Assembly: GCF_000341085.1 (NCBI RefSeq)
Contig: NZ_ANBA01000027.1
Coordinates: 1-64,000, forward strand
DNA: 64,000 nt
Source of the DNA: Nocardiopsis ganjiahuensis DSM 45031
GTDB taxonomy: Bacteria > Actinomycetota > Actinomycetes > Streptosporangiales > Streptosporangiaceae
Direction of reading: 5' to 3'
The notes beneath the pieces were generated by a model. It was not told the origin of the DNA, searched no databases, and saw nothing but the letters and a program-made list of their open reading frames with translations. How positions within the stretch are numbered: the stretch's first letter is position 1; the number at the start of each line of letters is the position of its first letter. The position numbers and the translations under genes are program-made. Shown here in pieces: positions 60,995 to 64,000 of this stretch.

Positions 60995-62149
60995 TCAAGT
61001 AACTCGAAGGGGCTGGACGAGGTAGCGGAACGCGGGCTCCTCACCCTCCTTCGCCGGAACGTCGGTGAACACGGCGGGTTTGATCGGCTCGGTGAAGTTC
61101 AGGTAGGCGGTGTCGGTCTCCACGCCGTTGAGCCCGTCCACCAGGTAGTCGGGGCGGAACGCGAGCCGGATCGGGTCCCCCTCGTAGCCGACCTCGATGG
61201 CCTCGACGGCCTGCGCGTCCTCTCCCGAACCCGCCTCCAGCACGACCTCACCCTCCGTGAAGGCGAGCCGGAGCGGCGTGTTTCGGTCAGCCACCAAAGC
61301 GACCCGTTTGACCGCGTCCAGCAGCGGGGCGATCGTCACCTCGGCCCGGGCGGAGAACTCGGTGGGGAACCAGGTGCCGTACTTGATGAAGTCGCTGTCG
61401 ATCAGCCGCGTGGTGGTGCGGCGCTCACCGTTCGCGAAGCCGATCATGCCCTCCCCCGGCGAGAGGCTGACCCCCTCGCCCGCCTGGACGGTGGACAGGG
61501 CGATGTCCACGTTGCTCTGGTTGATGAGCCCTCGGACGGTGTTGGACAGGGTTCGGGCGGGCACCAGCGCGGACACGTCGATCCCGGTGTCCTCCGGGTG
61601 CCACCAGAGTTCGCGGACCGCGATGCGGTAGCGGTCGGTGGCCACCACCTTGAGGGTGTCCCCGGAGAAGTCCAGGTAGGCGCCGGTGAGCATCGGCAGG
61701 GTGTCGTCCCTGCTCGCCGCCGGGGTCACCTGGCGCACCGCGGCGGTGAACGCGTCCGCGGGCACCGATCCGATCCGGTCGGGCATCCCGGGCAGGCTCG
61801 GGTAGTCCTCCAACGGCATGGTGATCAGGGTGAACTTGGCGGCGCCCGCGCTGACCAGCACCTTGGGGCCGTCGGTGTCGATGTACACCGTGCCCGAGGG
61901 AAGGGTGTTCACGATCTCGGCCAGCAGGCGGCCGGGGACCAGCGTGGCCCCGGGCTCCTCCGACAGCACCTCGACCGAGGCCCGGGTGGAGACCTCGTAG
62001 TCGAAGCCGGACAGGTGCAGGGAGCTCCCGTCCGCGGAGACCTCCATCCGCATCCCCGCGAGCACGGGTACCGAGTGCCTGGTCGGCAGAGCCCGAGCGG
62101 TCCATGCGACCGCCTCCGCGAACGCGTCGCGATCCACTCGAAGTCTCAC
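60995..62149 (-). CDS. DNA polymerase III beta clamp (DnaN) paralogue
   Basis: 384 residues, close to DnaN length, with the three clamp domains: domain 1 (VRLRVDRDAFAEAVAWTARALP, VSADGSSLHLSGFDYEVST), domain 2 (LPMLTGAYLDFSGD, VATDRYRIAV) and domain 3 (RVALVADRNTPLRLAFTEGE, FRPDYLVDGL) and the peptide-binding C-terminal groove residues. The canonical actinobacterial dnaN lies between dnaA and recF, which are not here, so this is probably a second clamp. GTG 62147-62149 follows GGGAGG. Confidence 0.9.
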   Translation of the reverse strand: MRLRVDRDAFAEAVAWTARALPTRHSVPVLAGMRMEVSADGSSLHLSGFDYEVSTRASVEVLSEEPGATLVPGRLLAEIVNTLPSGTVYIDTDGPKVLVSAGAAKFTLITMPLEDYPSLPGMPDRIGSVPADAFTAAVRQVTPAASRDDTLPMLTGAYLDFSGDTLKVVATDRYRIAVRELWWHPEDTGIDVSALVPARTLSNTVRGLINQSNVDIALSTVQAGEGVSLSPGEGMIGFANGERRTTTRLIDSDFIKYGTWFPTEFSARAEVTIAPLLDAVKRVALVADRNTPLRLAFTEGEVVLEAGSGEDAQAVEAIEVGYEGDPIRLAFRPDYLVDGLNGVETDTAYLNFTEPIKPAVFTDVPAKEGEEPAFRYLVQPLRVT

Positions 62150-62342
62150 TGGACTGCCTCCCGGTCGACCTGTTTCCCTTTCGGTCAACGTACCCAGCGA
62201 TACCGACAATCGACCGGTTCTGGCCGAACCGGGCCGCGGACACACGAAGGCCCCGGTCAGACGTGCGGAAGAGGCGTCTGACCGGGGCCGGAACCGGGAG
62301 GTGCCGCCCGGCCCGGGAGAGGGCCGCACGGCTCGGAAGGGG

Positions 62343-62810
62343 CTACTTCCGGTTGGGCTTGAGCGTCCAGATGATGGTCATCTTCCCGGTGACGGTGCCG
62401 TCCTCGGTGCTCAGCTCGACCTCGATCGGGAAGACCGGGCGCTTGCCCTCGTCGAGCTCGGCGACGATCTCGTCCCGCGAGCGGCCCAGGGTGGCCTTGG
62501 CGGTGATGTCGCCCATGGCCACCTTGAGGAAACTGATCTCGGCGGTGGTCGGGAACGGCACGGCACGGTTCAGCTGGTCGCCGAAGGTACCGATGATGAT
62601 GGCGCCGGAGGCGGACTCGGCCAGGGTGAACATCGCGCCCGCGTGCGGACCGCCGACGTGGTTGTGGTGGTCCGCCTGGTCGGTGAGCCGCATGCTGGCG
62701 GTCCCGTGGTCCAGGTCGGTGAACTCGATCCCCAGGTGTCGCACGAAGGGAACCGCGTCCAGGAACCCGGACTTCACAAACTCCGCCGTCTCGGCGTCCA
62801 TTTTCGTCAT
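62343..62810 (-). CDS. Hotdog-fold thioesterase (DUF4442/PaaI-like)
   Basis: 155 residues. Hotdog signature HNHVGGPHAGAMFTLAESASG (long helix with conserved His/Asp/Glu neighbourhood) and the final strand region VTGKMTIIWTLKPN. Probably hydrolyses acyl-CoA. An 8-bp inverted repeat at 62818-62835 immediately upstream looks like a TetR operator for acyl-CoA-responsive regulators. Confidence 0.85.
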   Translation of the reverse strand: MTKMDAETAEFVKSGFLDAVPFVRHLGIEFTDLDHGTASMRLTDQADHHNHVGGPHAGAMFTLAESASGAIIIGTFGDQLNRAVPFPTTAEISFLKVAMGDITAKATLGRSRDEIVAELDEGKRPVFPIEVELSTEDGTVTGKMTIIWTLKPNRK

Positions 62811-62817
62811 ACCCTCA

Positions 62818-62835
62818 GGTTACTCGTGAGTAACC
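62818..62835. promoter_or_regulatory. Palindromic TetR-like operator
   Basis: GGTTACTC-GT-GAGTAACC, perfect 8-bp arms, 7 nt before the thioesterase start. Confidence 0.55.
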
Positions 62836-62941
62836 AAGTTGTGCCACCCCCGGCCGGCCGTCGGGAAGACAACCCGGAATACCCCCGCGAACCCGTCCCC
62901 GCCGTGGGCTACCATGTCTGGCGGAGAGTCACTCTCCCCGG

Positions 62942-63030
62942 GAGGGTTCGCATAGCGGCCGAGTGCAGTGCTCTTGAAAAGCACCAAGTCCTTGACGGGG
63001 CTTCATGGGTTCAAATCCCATACCCTCCGC
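62942..63030 (+). tRNA. tRNA-Ser(UGA)
   Basis: Acceptor GGAGGGT/ACCCTCC, anticodon stem GTGCT/AGCAC with loop CTTGAAA (anticodon TGA), a long variable arm and T-arm ATGGG-TTCAAAT-CCCAT. CCA is not encoded. It is followed by an integrase, so its 3' end is a likely attachment site. Confidence 0.95.
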
Positions 63031-63075
63031 AGAATCAGGAAGTTTTCCCAGGTGGGAGGCTTCCACGGAACACGG

Positions 63076-63140
63076 CGAAGGCCGGTGGTCCCGGGCCGGT
63101 GCACATTCAGTGCACACGGTCCGCAGGCCACCGGCCTTCG
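63076..63140. repeat. Long inverted repeat enclosing GTGCAC-ATTCA-GTGCAC
   Basis: 13-bp arms (63076-63088 and 63128-63140) frame the palindromic core at 63099-63115. It lies between tRNA-Ser and int and could be a terminator plus recombinase/excisionase arm site. Confidence 0.6.
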
Positions 63141-63173
63141 GTGTGTCTGGTGCCGTCCCCGTTGAGGAGGGGG

Positions 63174-64000
63174 TCACGCGGCCAGCGCGGCGAGGCGGGC
63201 GACGTCCATCGCTTCTGCGACCTCGTCCAGGCGGTCCGGGAAGAGGTGCCCGTACCGGTCCAGGGTCATCGTGGCCGTGGCATGGCCGAGCATCGACTGC
63301 ACCACCTTCACGTCGGCCCCAGAGGCGATGGCGAGCGAGGCGGCTGTGTGCCGGAGCTTGTGCGGAGTGAGCCCCATGCCCGCCAGGCCGGCCGCCTTCA
63401 CCGCCTTGCCGAACTCCCGGTAGCGCCAGTTACGGATGCGCAGCGGCGCACCCCGACGCGTCGTGAACACCAGTTCGCCAGGGTCGCGCCCTTCCAGGAG
63501 CGGCCGCAGTTCGGGCACCAGCGAGGGAGGAACGGGCACCGTGCGGGGCTTGCCCGTCTTGGGGGTCTGTTCGATGAGTTCGCCCTCCACCTCTGCGAAG
63601 GCCACCACCACCCGCACCCGGCGCCGCTCCAGATCCATCCTTCCCACCCGCAGGGCAGCAGCCTCGTTGAAGCGCAGACCCGTGTAGGCCAGCAGGAGGA
63701 TCAGCGCGCGGTTGACCGGAGCACTCGATGCGATCTGCCCGTACTTGGTGCGCAGCCCGCCAGCGGCGTTGGCCAGAGCCTCCACCTGGACGTGGTCGAG
63801 GTAGACGTGTTCGGCCTCGGAGGGCTTGGGCAGCGGAACACCCTTGGCCGGGTTGTAGGGGATGCGCCGGGGCACGCACCAGCCGAGCACCATCGACAGC
63901 ACGACGTGCGCGTGCCTGGTCTGCGAGGCCCCGAGGTTCGATCCGCCCTCGTCCCGCGGCTTCTGCAACCGGGCCACCCACACGGCGATGACCTCCCCGT
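63174..64000 (-). CDS. int: Tyrosine site-specific integrase, 5' end beyond window
   Basis: At least 275 residues; the frame stays open to the right edge (VIAVWVARLQKPRDEGG), so the N-terminal arm-binding domain is cut off. The core-binding part (SNLGASQTRHAHVVLSMVLG) and complete catalytic domain are present: Arg in AYTGLRFNEAAAL, Lys in the beta-hairpin, HKLRHTAAS (box II His-x-x-Arg), LGHATATMTLDRYGH with the later His and Tyr nucleophile. It points toward tRNA-Ser, the usual layout for AICE or prophage integrases. Confidence 0.92.
   Translation of the reverse strand, partial: GEVIAVWVARLQKPRDEGGSNLGASQTRHAHVVLSMVLGWCVPRRIPYNPAKGVPLPKPSEAEHVYLDHVQVEALANAAGGLRTKYGQIASSAPVNRALILLLAYTGLRFNEAAALRVGRMDLERRRVRVVVAFAEVEGELIEQTPKTGKPRTVPVPPSLVPELRPLLEGRDPGELVFTTRRGAPLRIRNWRYREFGKAVKAAGLAGMGLTPHKLRHTAASLAIASGADVKVVQSMLGHATATMTLDRYGHLFPDRLDEVAEAMDVARLAALAA

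Overview
The window reads as the chromosome of a high-GC filamentous actinomycete, most like Nocardiopsis or a close relative (Nocardiopsaceae). This rests on very high GC, GTG/TTG starts, leaderless genes with a TAnnnT box 6-8 nt before the start codon, and developmental regulators (BldG, WblA, a TPR-type SARP). The genus is inferred; no rRNA gene lies inside the window.

Left half (about 1-34,360) is core actinobacterial chromosome. From left to right: a possible rRNA-operon leader facing out of the window; a SixA-like phosphatase; the proton-pumping pyrophosphatase HppA; DUF309, an EphE-like alpha/beta hydrolase and a holin-X membrane protein; acetyl-CoA synthetase; a Fic-like protein; a Tad/Flp-type machine split into convergent halves (ssd-tadA-tadB-tadC against DUF4244 pilin-tadE-tadE-like-Pro-rich protein); an MrfA/Lhr-type helicase; the bldG/anti-sigma pair; then marP, CoA-Nudix, nth, crp, a metallo-beta-lactamase, Nudix, ridA, DUF4177, two ArsA/Get3-like ATPases, wblA, ponA2, yqeY, a metallophosphoesterase and tRNA-Pro. 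The gene set and much of the order match the Mycobacterium tuberculosis Rv3649-Rv3683 region and its Streptomyces counterpart, as I remember them.

34,327-37,731 is a 3.4 kb decayed actinomycete integrative and conjugative element (AICE) in tRNA-Pro. It is bounded by a perfect 27-bp repeat of the tRNA 3' end. It keeps the N-terminus of a RepSA initiator joined by deletion to the C-terminus of a tyrosine integrase, the C-terminus of a TraB/FtsK translocase, two small membrane-protein genes, and an intact ScoMcrA-like HNH endonuclease that may be a type IV restriction enzyme.

Right half (about 37,800-62,900) is accessory or lineage-specific: an M20D amidohydrolase with two membrane proteins (one DUF5058) divergent from an amidase, with a double-domain Lrp regulator; two paralogous lipobox-less surface proteins; a single-domain AA10 lytic polysaccharide monooxygenase; DUF4037 and DUF2236 enzymes; a 995-aa SARP-NB-ARC-TPR regulator preceded by a 56-aa acidic peptide gene; an unknown envelope cluster (three anchored Ig-like proteins and a polytopic membrane protein); Nudix, DinB-like and AraC genes; a DUF2786 protein convergent with a DnaN paralogue across a region holding four DnaA-box-like sequences; and a thioesterase.

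The window ends in a second integrative element: tRNA-Ser(UGA) followed by a tyrosine integrase that runs off the right edge.
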